This document shows, in pieces, positions 21,585 through 34,515 of a DNA stretch of 64,000 bases. The stretch lies in contig JAXDDX010000062.1 of assembly GCA_034670405.1 (NCBI GenBank), forward strand, positions 1,488,001 through 1,552,000, given 5' to 3'. The stretch is from Hoplostethus atlanticus (taxonomy: Eukaryota; Chordata; Actinopteri; Trachichthyiformes; Trachichthyidae). Position 1 is the first letter of the stretch, and every line of letters begins with the position of its first letter. The position numbers and the translations under genes are program-made. The notes under the pieces are model-generated. The model was not told where the DNA came from. It searched no databases and saw only the letters and a program-made list of their open reading frames with translations.

Positions 21585-22689
21585 CTCGTTTGTGTGTGGC
21601 ATCAGATATTAGTCTGCGGCTTTGTGTGGCATAAAGCTTTGAACATAATGTCTGTCTCTAATCCAGCCCGCAGCTACGGCTGTAGGACTGAAGGGGATAA
21701 CACACACATGCACACCCACACTTCACAGTGCAAAATGTGTGTTCGTGTTCGTACTAACACATCTTTTATCTTGAATCTGTTCAGTAAACACACCAGCAAC
21801 TAATTTTTATCTATTCACACAATATCTATGCCATCTATTACTCTGTGGCCTTCAACGTTCACGTATGGGAATAGGGATATATACATTTAAAGGTGCTCTG
21901 TGTAGTATTTTCAAACATCAGTATACTGTATCATTGCAAAATGAATTGTGATACCTTGGTATAATTACTGAAAACAAATGAGACGGTGGAGACGATTGGT
22001 AGCCTCTATCTCACACCAGTGGTATTGTTACAAGTGTCGAGATTAACACTACATTTCCCATAAAGCCTGTTGTTTTCTGGCGCCACTACAAACAGCATCC
22101 CTAGTGATCTGCTTTGTGCTTGGAGCAAAAATAAATGTTCAGTAAATCTTAACTCTTCCAGTAGACTGATTAATTATTCATTAAATGCAGCAGGGAAGGG
22201 ACATTTGTATTTATAGGATTAAGCGATTGATTAAGAGAAAATCCTGCATGCTTGAAAAGAAAAAAACAAACAAAAAAAACACGGCAGAAAGAGATGCAAC
22301 GCTCTCTAAAGGTAGCATGATTTACCAAGGCTTGTCTCCCATTATCAAAATACAGAGGCACTTCCACAGAGCCTGGATTCCTCTTGCATTATGGTCACAG
22401 GAAAATGAAATGAGTTTATACATTGGTGGGATATGAAATGTATGAATGTAATAAGTTGACGGTTTCATTATATTTTATGTAATGGGTAAATCCTTGGGGT
22501 AGTCATTCCTTCTGACGGTTATTGTGTTTAACTGATCCTTTCCGTTAATGTAACCTTATTGTTCATATGGTTCTTTAACAGCCATTTAAAGCTTTTATTG
22601 GTGCTTTACGAGTGAATAGTCAATACGGCTCCAACCTTCAATTTCTTTTACTTTACGTTACCAGGGTATATTCAGTATAGAAATCAGAT
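21001..22689. other. Non-coding DNA
   Basis: No gene recognised. An AAAAG-rich stretch lies at 21050-21080. A GT tract is listed separately. The segment at 21890-22090 (AAAGGTGCTCTGTGTAG and following) looks like a dispersed repeat. Confidence 0.45.
21544..21582. repeat. (GT)n microsatellite
   Basis: About 39 bp of uninterrupted TG repeats. Confidence 0.95.
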
Positions 22690-22870
22690 ACTCAGTTCTG
22701 GCCAAGATTATTGGCACCCTTATGTACGATATCTTATGAAATAATTGGAAATTTCTTGTGTTGTATTTAACAACATGTGATCAAATAATAAGGATACCGA
22801 TATTTAAAAAATCTTTAATGGCTTCAAAATTGAAAAGTGGCTATGGTCATGATTACTGGCACCCTTTCTA
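22690..22870. mobile_element. Tc1-related non-autonomous fragment
   Basis: It opens with GGCCAAGATTATTGGCACCC and closes with a degraded inverted block (GGTCATGATTACTGGCACCC). GGCCAAAATTATTGGCACCC-type ends are, from memory, frequent in fish Tc1-derived elements. The interior is AT-rich and non-coding. No target duplication was confirmed. Confidence 0.5.
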
Positions 22871-23189
22871 ATACTTAAAGAAAAAAGAAAAAGAAGACAT
22901 TTGGTTTACTGACCTCACTGCACAGGATTTCTGGTTAATGAATTCCTCAAAATGTAAACAGTTAACTCTTGCTGCCATCTGGGGCCACCAACGTGCAAAT
23001 AGCCTCTCTTGCAGCATTAAAGGAATACAGCAAGTTTTTTGTGAGATTATTGGATTATCATTAGTCCACTTTCCCATTAAGTAATGAGAACATACACACC
23101 AAAATGTGTCCCCCGTTAATCACTGGCTACAGTTCTCTATGCTAACACTTTAGCATACACTGTGTTGCGTGATAGTAGGCTCCATGCTA

Positions 23190-23505
23190 ATACTTTACAT
23201 TGACCTTGCACACATCCAACCAATGAATGACTCTTGGACGTTTGCATAACTTGCACATTCTTTTTGCACATGTACATGCATACCTGACTTTCTACTGCTT
23301 ATTTTTTACATTGCCATATTGTCTATATATTTAATTTATTTTTAAATTTATTCTTATTTCTTATAGTACTTTTTTAGTATATCTCCTAGTTTTAGCCCCC
23401 TTTCCCTTTTCAACTCTTAGCATAGTGATCAAGTATACCACCGCGCATTTCACTGCACTTTTGTATCACTGTAACTGTGTATGTGACAAATAAACCTTTG
23501 AAACT
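23190..23505 (+). repeat. LINE 3'-tail-like repeat
   Basis: The end reads TTTCACTGCACTTTTGTATC, then GTGTATGTGACAAATAAACC, with an AATAAA at the end. This resembles the conserved 3' tail of fish LINEs. No ORF2 piece is recognised upstream. The exact LINE clade is not assigned. Confidence 0.4.
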
Positions 23506-23740
23506 ATGACCCAACATAGAAGAAACCATTTAATTATGTTCAGAGGCAGAAAGACGATAATAAAAGAGAGATTTGGGGGGGGGCCCTATGTGATACATTA
23601 CATACATACAGTAGGGGTGAAATTTGTGCAGATTTGTGGAGAAAACAGACAAGGGAGGAGAGGTGAGAGAGGGCAGGCCAGCATATTGAGACATCTACCT
23701 TTAAGTCTTTAGTACAATTCAATTGGCCTTCAGGACTCCA

Positions 23741-23743
<3 letters not shown>

Positions 23744-23806
<63 letters not shown>
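23744..23806. repeat. (CT)n microsatellite
   Basis: About 63 bp of uninterrupted CT repeats. Confidence 0.95.
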
Positions 23807-23809
<3 letters not shown>

Positions 23810-25734
23810 GCTTACCAGGCCCAGTGCTTCTGTGACTCACATCGGTTCTGTGCTTTCTCTCATCAAGAGTAATGGAAATACCCCACCCAACCCCAAACGC
23901 ATACACACACACACACCCTCCCAGAGTGTGTGCATTCAAGCTCTATAAATTGGGTTTCCTGACTAGAGGTGGGACATATTGAGGCTATTGTTTTCCTGTT
24001 ACCTGCATGGGTGGCGGCGGCTCTGTGACTGCTAGCACAGCACCGCTGTCTAATGAAAAACCTGCTGTCTCCAAAAAAAAGTCATTATTTTTTAAAGTGG
24101 TGATCATAGACTGTATAATAACGGCCAAAGTGACTGTGACGTCCCCCTCTGACCCTGCTGACTTTGGTCTGGCTTGTGTGAAGCCCAGGACGTCTTGTGT
24201 TTTTGGAGCTAGTAGGTGAATATCAACTTTAAGAACTGGCTCTGTAGTACTGGTTTTGATGTGATGAGTCTTTCTCACATTGAATCTTGGGGCTTCCTGT
24301 GTATTCTTCGGCTATGGTCATAAAGCAGGTGGAGCCAGGCTGAAAACCACAACTGCAGGAAAGGCCAGCCCATATTGCCTTATATGGTCATGAACACGCC
24401 CCAGTGTAGCCCAAAGCTGTGGCTGCTGCTGCTAATTGGACGTTCTCCTTCCATGAGACCAACAGAGAGCAAGTCAATGTAACATAACTAACCAGACTAG
24501 CACCAAAATCTGTTTTATTGTGATATTGAATTCACTGTATTAAATACTGTGGTTATTTATCACAGAGTTGGCTTAACATTAACTTCACTTAATCACTTCT
24601 CTTGAAGGTTATAGCCAGCTAGCTCGCTCGTTAGCTAATTAGCAGTCAACTGTTTAGCTAACTATCATTGCCAGTGTATATCACAGACTGTAAGCATGTC
24701 AGAGAGACTGTTAGCAGTTACGTATGGTGTCATACGTAGCTACTCTTTTCACATTCAGTGTATTTGATTCTCTACATGCTACCGTGGCCACAAATACAAC
24801 ACGTGCAGCAATCTATCTATCTATCTTAACATGAAATTGGCATACTGCCACGATCATTAACATGGCTTCAGCCTGCTCTGTGTAGATCACAGAATGGGAG
24901 ATGTGCTGAATGTTTTACACCCTCAACGTATATCTGAGTTATTGCTGTAGATGTTTGTATGTAGATTTGGTAGCAGGCAGCTACAGCGAAGAGAGAGAGT
25001 GTCAGACACCTCCACTTATCCAACCGGTCCTCAGAGGAAGAGCAGCCCTGGCTGCAGCTTTAAGATGGATCTGGCTACTTCTAGTGCAGCTTTTCTTTTT
25101 GTTTGGACTTGTTTTTATGCTGTCTGTGATGTTGCGTGACCGGTGCGCTGTGTGTGTTTTGCAGACAGCAAACAGGCAGAGGTTTATGTCTTCAAGGGAT
25201 ACAGCTGTTCAAAGCAGAGCGCAGAGTCTTTGGTCAGCAGCAGCTGTGTGAAGTGTGTCCAAGTGTGTGTGTGTGTGTGTGTGGCTGGTCGTGCATGTTC
25301 AACACTTGCTTCATGTTGCGCTTTTCAGCTCGCCTCTGACAGAGTGAGGCAGAAAGATGAACCTGCGCACACACGCACACTGCTGTGACGGGTACAACCA
25401 CATGATGCCTGAATGCATCACAATGCTCTCCCTCTCAGCAATGGAGGATGGCGCTACGAGCCACACATCTCAGCTACGGAGGCTAAAAAGCATCCCACAC
25501 AGCAGTATTATTATTCCAGTATTTTGCATGGTGATATATATTACCTCTTCCCTTTCTGTTGCTTTAATTGGCTAGCTCACTCTCTATTGTGAAAATGGGA
25601 CTTTATTATTTGTCCCACCGTAGGTCAAGGGGACAGGAGTGGTCTAAATAAGGGCTGTCGATGTTGTTGCAGTTCCTCCCGGTCACCAACAGAGGTCGAT
25701 AGAAGTCATACATCACTTAATACCCTTTAAAGCA
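23807..25734. other. Non-coding DNA
   Basis: No gene recognised. The segment at about 24030-24480 has the feel of an old dispersed repeat. Short open frames at 24007-24219 and 24910-25251 show no domains. Short AC and GT tracts occur near 23903 and 25264. Confidence 0.45.
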
Positions 25735-25742
25735 GAGTTCCT

Positions 25743-25924
25743 CAAATCCGGGCCTCGGGGTCCAGAGTGCTGCTGGTTTTCTCTCCTACCAGGAAGTTAA
25801 TTACATTCACCTGGCATCCCAGGTCTTAATCAATCCCTGATTAGACAGCTAGAATGGAAACTACTTGGCAGAATAGAAAACTAGCAGTACTCTGGACCCC
25901 GAGGCCCGGATTTGAGGACCACTG
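25743..25924. mobile_element. hAT-type MITE with 8-bp target duplication
   Basis: The 182-bp element has 36-bp terminal inverted repeats with two mismatches. They begin CAGAGTTCC (left) and CAGTGGTCC (right, complemented) and share CTCAAATCCGGGCCTCGGGG. It is flanked on both sides by CTTTAAAG (25735-25742 and 25925-25932). An 8-bp duplication with CAG-starting ends is the hAT hallmark. The interior is non-coding. The element at 36209-36361 is a family member. Confidence 0.85.
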
Positions 25925-25932
25925 CTTTAAAG

Positions 25933-28394
25933 GTTCCCTCGGTGAAATCTGATAACCCTTCTGTACTGTGAAGCTCCTTGGGTAAAGGCAGCCACCAACT
26001 GGCATTTCATGTCCTCTATCCTCTGCACTTGTCCATTCACCCAATTATTTTATTGTTCATATTGAGGAGGGGGGTTGAAATGTCAACAGGCTGGCCCAGT
26101 TAGCTGGTGATCAATACAGAATAGATCCCTGCAACATGGAAACTACCGTTCAGGCATATTGATGAAGGGAGTAGAGGAGGAGAAGGAGATGGAGATTCTA
26201 CTTCTTACTCCTCTCCTCTCCTCTCCTCTCCTCATGATTGCTTTCACAATCACAGGTGTTTGAGGGTCATCATTACATGCGAAATAGAGGGGGGGTGAGG
26301 GTGGTGAGTTTGCAGAAATCCAATAACACACCACAAGAAGAACATCGACTGCTGACACGTTCCCTCTCTCCATGCTGCTCTGACTCACAGTCGGCGTCTT
26401 CACTCAGAGAAACAAAGTGTTTGCAGAAGCATCTGATAAATACATGCATCCTTACATTCACTTTGTGAACGTGCATACATCACAGTGAACGATTGCAGTC
26501 ATAAACGCTAATCTAATGTGTGTGTGTGTGTGTGTTTGTTTATGTGTGTGTGTCTCCCACTATCTGCTCTTGCTCACCGCTGCCTCAGTTGCTGGAAGAC
26601 AAAATCAATGTCGGGGGGGTCGGGGGTGTATAAAGCACATGTCAGCTCCTCGTCCTGGTTAATACTGGACGCAATAACACCACAGCTCCCAGCAATAACA
26701 CCTATCGGCCTCATCAGCTCAATCAGGGCCTGATTTATATAGAGGCTTTTCCAGCCCGGGCACCAGCCAAATCCACCAAACACTGCTTTACAAGAGATAG
26801 GAGGGGAAGATTCACTTTTTTTTAACCTTTATTTATGCGGGGAAAGTCGACAAAACGCCGCGCTCTTTTCGGCTCGTTCACACTAGGAGCTTCCCCTTCG
26901 TCTTGATTTCGTGCAAAAGGGGGGAAAAAATGTTTTCACGGGATTGCAAAGACCGAAAGCATCCTACTGAAATGAAGCTACCTAGTTTCCTCATTCCCCA
27001 AAAGTGGCATCGTGTTGAATAATTTCATGATCATAGGGGCCCCAAGAGCCCCCATTTATAATACACCGTGTAAATTGTGTAAAATTAATTTCACTATTTT
27101 CTCGTTGTTTTTATGTTATCATATATGTATATATATTTTTTTACATTTAACAAGTGCACCTTGGCATTTATGACTTTCCTGAAATCTTTTAAAATTTTTT
27201 TATTTAATAATAAGGCAGAAGGTCAGCGCAAAAACCACACGGTTGTTTCGGCGAGGCGGCCATTTGTCCCGAAAGCGCAGCAGATCAGAATCCCAGTCGT
27301 TTGTCTGCCTGGACTGTGAGTAACACCCTCTCCATATGTTTGGCCTTTGGCAAAAAAAAAAGCTATTTTCTCTCTCTTTCTCCTCTTTCTCTCTCTCTCT
27401 CCCGCAATGCTGTTGCTTTCTCTCTCGCCCGCTATCACGCGAATAAACAAGCTGAGAGGCGCAGCCATTCACAGTAACTTTTTTAATTATCTTTTTATGC
27501 TGATTTTTTTTTTTTTTTTGGGGCTGCCATCAAGCCTCGGGGACTCACGAGCGCAAAACAATTACCAGTTGCTGCTTGTTTTCCATCTCTTATCTGAAGA
27601 AAGCTGCTGCCTCTAGGGTGATCAAACACCTCTCTCTCTCTCTCTCCCTCTCTTTCTTCTTCTCAGCTTTCTTCCCTCCATTTCCTGTTCTCCGCGTCTC
27701 GCTTTTTCCCTTCCCTCTCTTACTTCCTTTCTTATCTCCTCTCTCGTTCAGTGCCTCCACTTCCTATCAGTTTCTCTGTCCTCGCTTGCTCTTCACTCTC
27801 CTCTCTTCTTCGCTCTCAAAAAATACATCCAAAAGATAGACTTCTATGAGTTACTGATATAACGGACCGATATTGGTCTTGTGTTAAAAATGGGATCAGG
27901 TCGAGTCAGTGTCCACCACCTCTGATATGATGGATATAATGCATTGTGATTTGATTGATATGTTTATAATAATAACAACAAATTTGATATTGGGATATTT
28001 TTGCTTTCCTGTACTCAATTCTCTTCTTTCTCACTCTGCACTTTTTTTTTTTTAGCTGTATTTCCATCCATATGTAAATTAAGATATATCGAGTTAGAAA
28101 GGCTGAATGGAAACGTCAAATTCAGATAAAGCATTTCCTCAATTTCACAATAATAATGTGCTATGATCGCTCGAGGCAGAATGGTTTCTGTCACTAAAGA
28201 AATGATGCAGTAAATGGCAGTGGAATTCGTCAAATAAATGACGTAAGCTCAGCGCGGTCATTACTCAACCATTCAAAAGTGGCTTCGGACGTTTTCCTCC
28301 ATAAGAAGCCTCCATTGTGGCTGTATGATCATTAGAATATCACCAAGTGCATTTCAAATATGACCAACATTATCTGACGCTAAAGAACAACAAC
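25933..28394. other. Non-coding DNA, pyrimidine-rich in part
   Basis: No gene recognised. Pyrimidine-rich stretches lie at 27360-27440 and 27630-27800. The segment at 26816-26880 (AACCTTTATTTATGCGGGGA) resembles 31228-31310, a dispersed repeat of the 'TTTATTTATCCAGG' type. A TTGGTCTTG/ACCGATAT motif near 27860 may be another R1-type end. Confidence 0.45.

Positions 28395-28437
<43 letters not shown>
28395..28437. repeat. (AAT)n microsatellite
   Basis: About 43 bp of ATA/AAT trinucleotide repeats. Confidence 0.93.
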
Positions 28438-28606
28438 GTAAAACACTTCAAAAGTCTGTTTAAAATGTCTTTGATACTTGGATGGAAGCGTAGCTGGTCC
28501 CTCTCCCTTTTCATTTGCTCCTTAAACTGTCATTTTTGACATTTCTGCCCAGTTATTCTCCTTTGTCTGTCCGTCTGACAGCCTGCTATACCATTACAGC
28601 ATTACA

Positions 28607-28608
<2 letters not shown>

Positions 28609-28646
<38 letters not shown>
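28609..28646. repeat. (GT)n microsatellite
   Basis: An uninterrupted GT tract of about 38 bp. Confidence 0.95.
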
Positions 28647-28649
<3 letters not shown>

Positions 28650-28829
28650 AGCACTAGGTTCAGTTCAATTTTAATCAAACCAATTCAGGAAGTGGCCTTT
28701 CCTTCAAAAGCCTTTGGCAGCCTTTGATTGATTTGCAGGTGAATTGGCCCCGACTCTGACATTTTTGAGTGATGCTACAACATTGCCCTACGGAAGTCAA
28801 TGGAAAGTCAAAGGAAACTTACTAATATC

Positions 28830-29500
28830 AGGTAAGACCTCCTTTTGCCCACAGAACAGCCTTCAAGGCCTGCATTCAACAAGGTGCTGGAAATGCCGAC
28901 TGAATAGCGTCGCTCAGTTGTTGCTGATTTTACAGCGTCACACTTCTATCGCAAACATCCTTTTCCACCTCATCCCAAAGGTCTCTACAGGGTTGAGATC
29001 TGACAAAGGGTAGATTGTGGCCATGAAGGGATGCAACTGGTCAGTAATGTGTAGTTTGGCCGTGGTGTTCAAGTGATGGAGCCTGATATGTACCAAGAAA
29101 ACATTCCTCACATCATTACACCACCACCAGCCAACTACACCAACCATTGAATTTAGTTTTTTTTGCTGTAGTTGGTACAATTACATTCTCATTCCTAACA
29201 AACCCCACCACAGTTCACTTGGAAGAGGCATTTTCAGTCAATTTGTGCGGTTATTTGGCTCCAGAGGTCAAATAAACCGCTCCAAACTTGCCCCCGAAGA
29301 TATTATTTACCTACTTACGGTCCCCCTGTTAGGTTGAACCATACTTGCCATTCTCTCTCTCATCAACGAGGTGTCTGGATGTTTTTTGGTTTGGTTATGT
29401 GATCATTCTCTGTAAACTCTCGACGCAATGCTGAAATCCCATCCCACCGACCATCGTAGCACCTTTAAAGTGACTTAAGAGACGCGTCTTGGCCGTTCTG
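28830..29500 (-). pseudogene. Tc1-like transposase remnant, internally deleted
   Basis: On the minus strand, frames contain GWWWCNDVRNVFLVHI, then DQLHPFMATIYPL, directly joined to SDLNPVETF. In Tc1-like transposases, a stretch carrying a catalytic aspartate (DNAPCH-type motif) lies between the last two, so it appears deleted here. The + strand text at 28860-28990 (CAACAAGGTGCTGGAA, CATCCCAAAGGTCTCTACAG) and 29400-29430 (CATTCTCTGTAAACTCTCG) also matches, from memory, a common fish Tc1-like family. Several stops and indels make it non-functional. The terminal repeats were not located. Confidence 0.7.
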
Positions 29501-32500
29501 ACGTTTCAGTATCTGAAACCCTCCATATCATCTGCATACTTGAAAACTTCATTCATACATGTCTCCTCCCTTTCTGGACGAGCAACCGGGAGGAGCACCT
29601 AATGAATTGGATACGGAGTGAATGTTTCCATCGACTTCACCGCAAGAAGAGGGATGGGTTGGGTGACAGAAAGAGAGAGTGCAAGAGAGAGAGATAGGCG
29701 GGGGAGGAAGAGAGACATAGTGGAATTCCAGATGATGAAATTGCTCTCGATCAATCCCATCGGCCTGAGAACACTCGCATCTCGATCGATTGGACCCGCG
29801 GTGTCTTGTCGTGGCTTCTCCGACGCATGGTTTAATAACGGCTGTGACACGTGCTTGACACCTACGTGCCTTTAAGCCGGCGCTTCATCAACCCTCCATA
29901 CAGTCACACATCAATAAGACAGCGCTGTACTGTACTTCTTGTATTTCACTCTGCCAAGAATCCTTCATTTGGCTTAATATAACTCCTATTGATTCCCGTT
30001 GCGTGGTGGGGATCCAAGACAAGTACATCGCCAGGTTACTTTCAGCATGTATTCAGATTACTGATTACTTGCAAAAAAACTGAAATCAGTAGTGTAATCC
30101 ATTGGATTTCTGCCACTCAATAATGTTACCCAATTTGCTTTCAAAACCCATAAAATCTACAGTACATAATACATACATGTATTATGTATTACATTGTAAT
30201 ATTAATTTTTTCATATTCACATTTTTTAATTTATCACTATTATAACAATCAACCAGGATTAACCATTTTTACATTGAATAAGGTTTAATAGTCTCACAGT
30301 CGAAATTACTTTTCCCTCTTTGAATATCCTTACTTTTCCTTGATATTATAACATATTACATCTACCAGATTTTGTGATTACATGTCATACATTACTTCCC
30401 AACTGTGCACATCTCTCATGGCTAGTGACATTTTCATTTCCCCTGCAACTTATATTATAATATTAATATTATAATATAATCATAATATGTTTTCTAACTC
30501 CTTTTTGTTAAATCTCTCTTTGAGCTCTACAGTAGGGGTGGGAATCACTAGAGAGCCTCCAATATATTAAGACAGCTCTTCAGCGTTGATATAATATCAT
30601 GATTCTTAATGTTCTGTGATACTTTAAGTGCTGTGATTCGACACTGTGATATATTGTAGCGCATCACTTCGTATTTACTTCACTTCACTGCATTAAAAAG
30701 CTGAAATCGTATCCCTTATTTAAATCAATTGCACTTGTGGGTAAAAACCCATGAAACAATTATTAGATCAAATTCAGGCCTTTCAAACTTTCAAGTGCTG
30801 TTTTAATAACCATTTTCCTCATTATCGAGAATATCAGTTGACGCGCTTTAATTAAAAGCCTTGATATGTGAATTCAAATATCTTGATCCTGGGTGCCATT
30901 GCATCAATCCAAAACGCCAGAGTAAAGTATCTCTATCATACTGCATACATACGTTTTCCCCCACCCCAACGATAAAACCAATCCAATCTGATGTATTCTA
31001 CATCTTGTTCAACTCCCTTTTCATCAAGCCACTTGACAGTAAGTGAGGCTCGGGTTACACTGTGTTTTAAAGATGCATTCTGTAAGATTTTATGCATTAA
31101 ACTATAAAAGAAATGCTACCATAAATTGTGAGGGATCAATAAATCAATAAAGATATTCCGTGGAAGGGTTCTCATCATAGAACACTGCTTTGCCCCACTG
31201 CAGCACTTTCTATATTTGGTATCTTTTCCTTTTTTAAACCATTATTTATCCAGGAAGGTTTGCTGAGCGTGCATGCTCTTTCTCGGCGATGCCCTGCTTC
31301 ACATTCATAAAGTTACAAACACAGCGGTGGACGAGAATACATATGCCTCTCCAGGAACTAGTCCTAATCACTCACCAGCTCCCGAATTCACTCCCGAGTC
31401 ATGGTGGTTTGCAGGGTAGACCTAGTTGCCAAATAACTTGACCCACTTGAAACAGCGAAGAAAGGTAAGATTGTTCTTGGACTTGGTTGTGGCAGAGTGT
31501 GTGAGGTCCTTGGTCCTGTTGGCAGCAGACCCAGGTTCATGCATCTGCCCTGGTGAAGTGCCCTTGACCAACACGCTGAATCCCTCCAGGCGGTGCTGAT
31601 CTGTAGCTGACCTCTGACCTCCAATAGAAAAGTGAACCCTCCTCTACGAAGATGAATTAAAGCTGCACTAGTCAACTTTGCATGTTGCACTCTGAATGGC
31701 AGTGAGAGATAACTGTCTGAAAATTTTGACCTTCAGTAACCAGTAAACCAGATACAAACCAGAGTTTGTATTTCACTCTCAACATTAAGACACTAAAACT
31801 GATCCCTTAACCTGCCTTCTGTTTCCCAGAATTCCTTTCAACAACCCTTTAACAACTTGTTGCTGTCAATCAAAGGTGAGCAAATGGGCATATAAACATC
31901 ACATCATCTATGTTTGGCCACAGGAATAAGAAAAAATACACCAAACAACAAAATGGGCCCAGAAATACAGATTGTGTTTTAGGGTAGATTTTCCCTTTAA
32001 TAACTCATGGTATCATGCAGCTTGAGCACATCTGCATCAACCTACATCTTTGTTTGCAACTGGACGCAGTCACTCTCAACCATCAAGAACCAACCACTTT
32101 TTTATTTTTTTTTACTCTCATTCATTCATCACTGGAAGGCTGCCCTGCGCCTCCCACACTTGGGGCAGATGAATTAAATGACTAAGAGATGGATCGAAGC
32201 TTGAAAGAACAGACTCATAAAAAAGAGTCACATTTTAATTCACCATTCAAACATATTGTAACTTGGTGAAAGTAAAACAAGGCATATTTCTCACAAGAAA
32301 AGTAGTGCACCGAGAAAAAATAAGGTTTTTAAGACCATATTCAAGACTCAAAACACAACATGTGGCCACATTTAAGACTATTTAAGGCCTTGAATTTAGA
32401 TACTTCCATGTAAAACATTTTAAGCACCCGCAAACACCGCAATGTCTCCACTGAACAACAGTCAGAGACACAAGCTTTGCGGACAGTAGTGAAGCTTCCC

Positions 32501-32639
32501 AGGAGGACCGTCCTGACAAAATCTCTAAGAACAAGGTGTAAAAAAATTATCCATGAAGACACAAAGAGCTCTAGGTCAACACGGATGGATCTGCGGGCCT
32601 TTCATTGCCTAGCTACAGTCAGAGTTCCACTGATAAAAA
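29501..32639. other. Non-coding DNA with dispersed repeat fragments
   Basis: No gene recognised. 31228-31310 resembles 26816-26880. 31425-31640 (GAAGTGCCCTTGACCAACAC and neighbours) looks like a SINE-type fragment. 31820-32000 is an R2 copy (GGAATAAGAAAAAATACACC, CCCAGAAATACAG). AT-rich sequence dominates 30060-30500. Confidence 0.45.
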
Positions 32640-32800
32640 CATGAATGCTCGTTGTCACGTTTGCCAAAAAGTGCCCGGATGATCCTCAGGACTTCTGGAG
32701 CAATGGAATTTCCTATGGCGTCATACGCCTTGGTAATATCTGGCATGAACCACACACGCCAAGAGCCTCAAGCATGGTGGCGGTAGGATCCATCATCAAA
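32640..32800 (+). pseudogene. Tc1-like transposase fragment
   Basis: One frame gives AKKCPDDPQDFW at about 32670-32700. A shifted frame gives HAKSLKHGGGRI at 32755-32790. The KHGGG block is a conserved Tc1-like transposase motif. The frame change and lack of flanking domains show it is degraded. Confidence 0.5.
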
Positions 32801-33377
32801 AGGACCATGAGTTCTGCTTTGTTAAAGTTAACTTGGTTATCGAGCCCAAGGGGGCAATCGCTTTTTCCACATAGGGGGCATTGTGTGATGCATAGTTTGG
32901 CTTTAATTAATAAATTACATTACAGTCATGTTCACTCTCTTATAATGACTCTTTGGTTGAAGGTAACATTAAGCGGCAAAAAAAATAAATCACAGCACTG
33001 TAAATAAACATTAATTTACACTAGAAAAGTAACTTGTATGAGCATTTAAGTTCCTCCTGAAGAAAAAAACCTCCGTTGTTTGTCGTCCCTTGTGACCAAG
33101 CATTGTGCATTGCCGAAATGCCAAAAATAAATGAGCATCACTTAAGAAAAATCAATGAGTTTGTCTTTTTTTTGGGAGAAATGGGCTACCTCGTCCTGTG
33201 TGGTGTCCTGTTCGCTACAGCTGCTTTATAATGGAGGGCCTTTAATTTTATTTGTAAATAAATTAGGTTGAAATACGGTTGGATTCTGCGAATGATTGAT
33301 CTCGCCAAATGCTTTTGGATTCTGTGAAAGATTGATCTTGCCTCGCTGGCACAATGGAAATAATTGAATTGAAACAA

Positions 33378-33381
<4 letters not shown>

Positions 33382-33412
<31 letters not shown>
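33382..33412. repeat. (AC)n microsatellite
   Basis: An uninterrupted AC tract of 31 bp. A 22-bp GT tract lies at 33633-33654 and a 23-bp AC tract near 33793. Confidence 0.93.
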
Positions 33413-33415
<3 letters not shown>

Positions 33416-34023
33416 GGAGGGAGGCGCTGTGAGATGCTGGTGATTTAAACAGCTCCTAGTGCTGGGGATATTTATTAGCCTCCTGCTAAAAGATGCTGAC
33501 ATTCAGCTTACTGTGGGGTGGCAGGTGTGTGTGTGTGTTTGTGTGCATCTGCATGTATGTGTCTATGGAGTAATGTGTGTGTTTGCGCTCACACGGATGA
33601 CTGGATGCTTTGTTATGTGCTTGTGCATCAACGTGTGTGTGTGTGTGTGTGTGTCCACGGGCGAATGGGTGGGCTGATTACATTTCACAGCACGCCGACC
33701 CTGCCAGGCTCAAACATGTGTGCACTAAATCAGAGCTGTTCTTCTTCTCTTCCTGCTTCGGAGGCTGCTTCTCTCTAGGATGAGTCTTCCTCACACACAC
33801 ACACACACACACACCCTTCAGGACCAATGAGAACCCTCTTCTTTTAACCATACATTATACTTCTACTTTCCAATATTTCCGCATCATTCTATGAAATTTG
33901 CTTCGTAAATAACTTTACTTTCAGGTTCAGGCTCTTTAAGCAGGTTTGGATGTGTAGTGATATTAGATGCAGCGACTTTACAAAAGCTTAGGGTTTAGTG
34001 AACTGACATCCCTGCTGCATTAT

Positions 34024-34024
<1 letters not shown>

Positions 34025-34061
<37 letters not shown>
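34025..34061. repeat. (GT)n microsatellite
   Basis: An uninterrupted GT tract of 37 bp. Confidence 0.95.
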
Positions 34062-34063
<2 letters not shown>

Positions 34064-34262
34064 GGCTCTGAAGCCACTCCATGTTGCACTGTCTTAGACG
34101 TAATTGTCATTTCGGCCACTTGGGGGCACTTTAACACCAGAAACATAAAGACGCACTAACACTTGGCATGCAGCATCCACAGAGAGAATCAGCAGATAGA
34201 CTTGTTGGCACGCACCCACACACATACATTCCCTCTCCCTTGGTTGGTCCCATTCTGTTTTT

Positions 34263-34264
<2 letters not shown>

Positions 34265-34306
<42 letters not shown>
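34265..34306. repeat. (GT)n microsatellite
   Basis: An uninterrupted TG tract of about 42 bp. Confidence 0.95.
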
Positions 34307-34307
<1 letters not shown>

Positions 34308-34476
34308 TAGAACGACAGAGTTAATGTCCAATAAAGCAGCCAGGAACAAAGGAAGTGCAGCTGAATGAGAAAAATGAAGAGAGTGATTAACATCCTCGAG
34401 TGAAAGAACTCAGATCGGGTTGATATTATGGAGAGAGAGTATTAGTCATTTGTACAGTGCTTGTAGTGAGATTTGG

Positions 34477-34478
<2 letters not shown>

Positions 34479-34512
<34 letters not shown>
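34479..34512. repeat. (AC)n microsatellite
   Basis: An uninterrupted AC tract of 34 bp. Confidence 0.95.
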
Positions 34513-34515
<3 letters not shown>
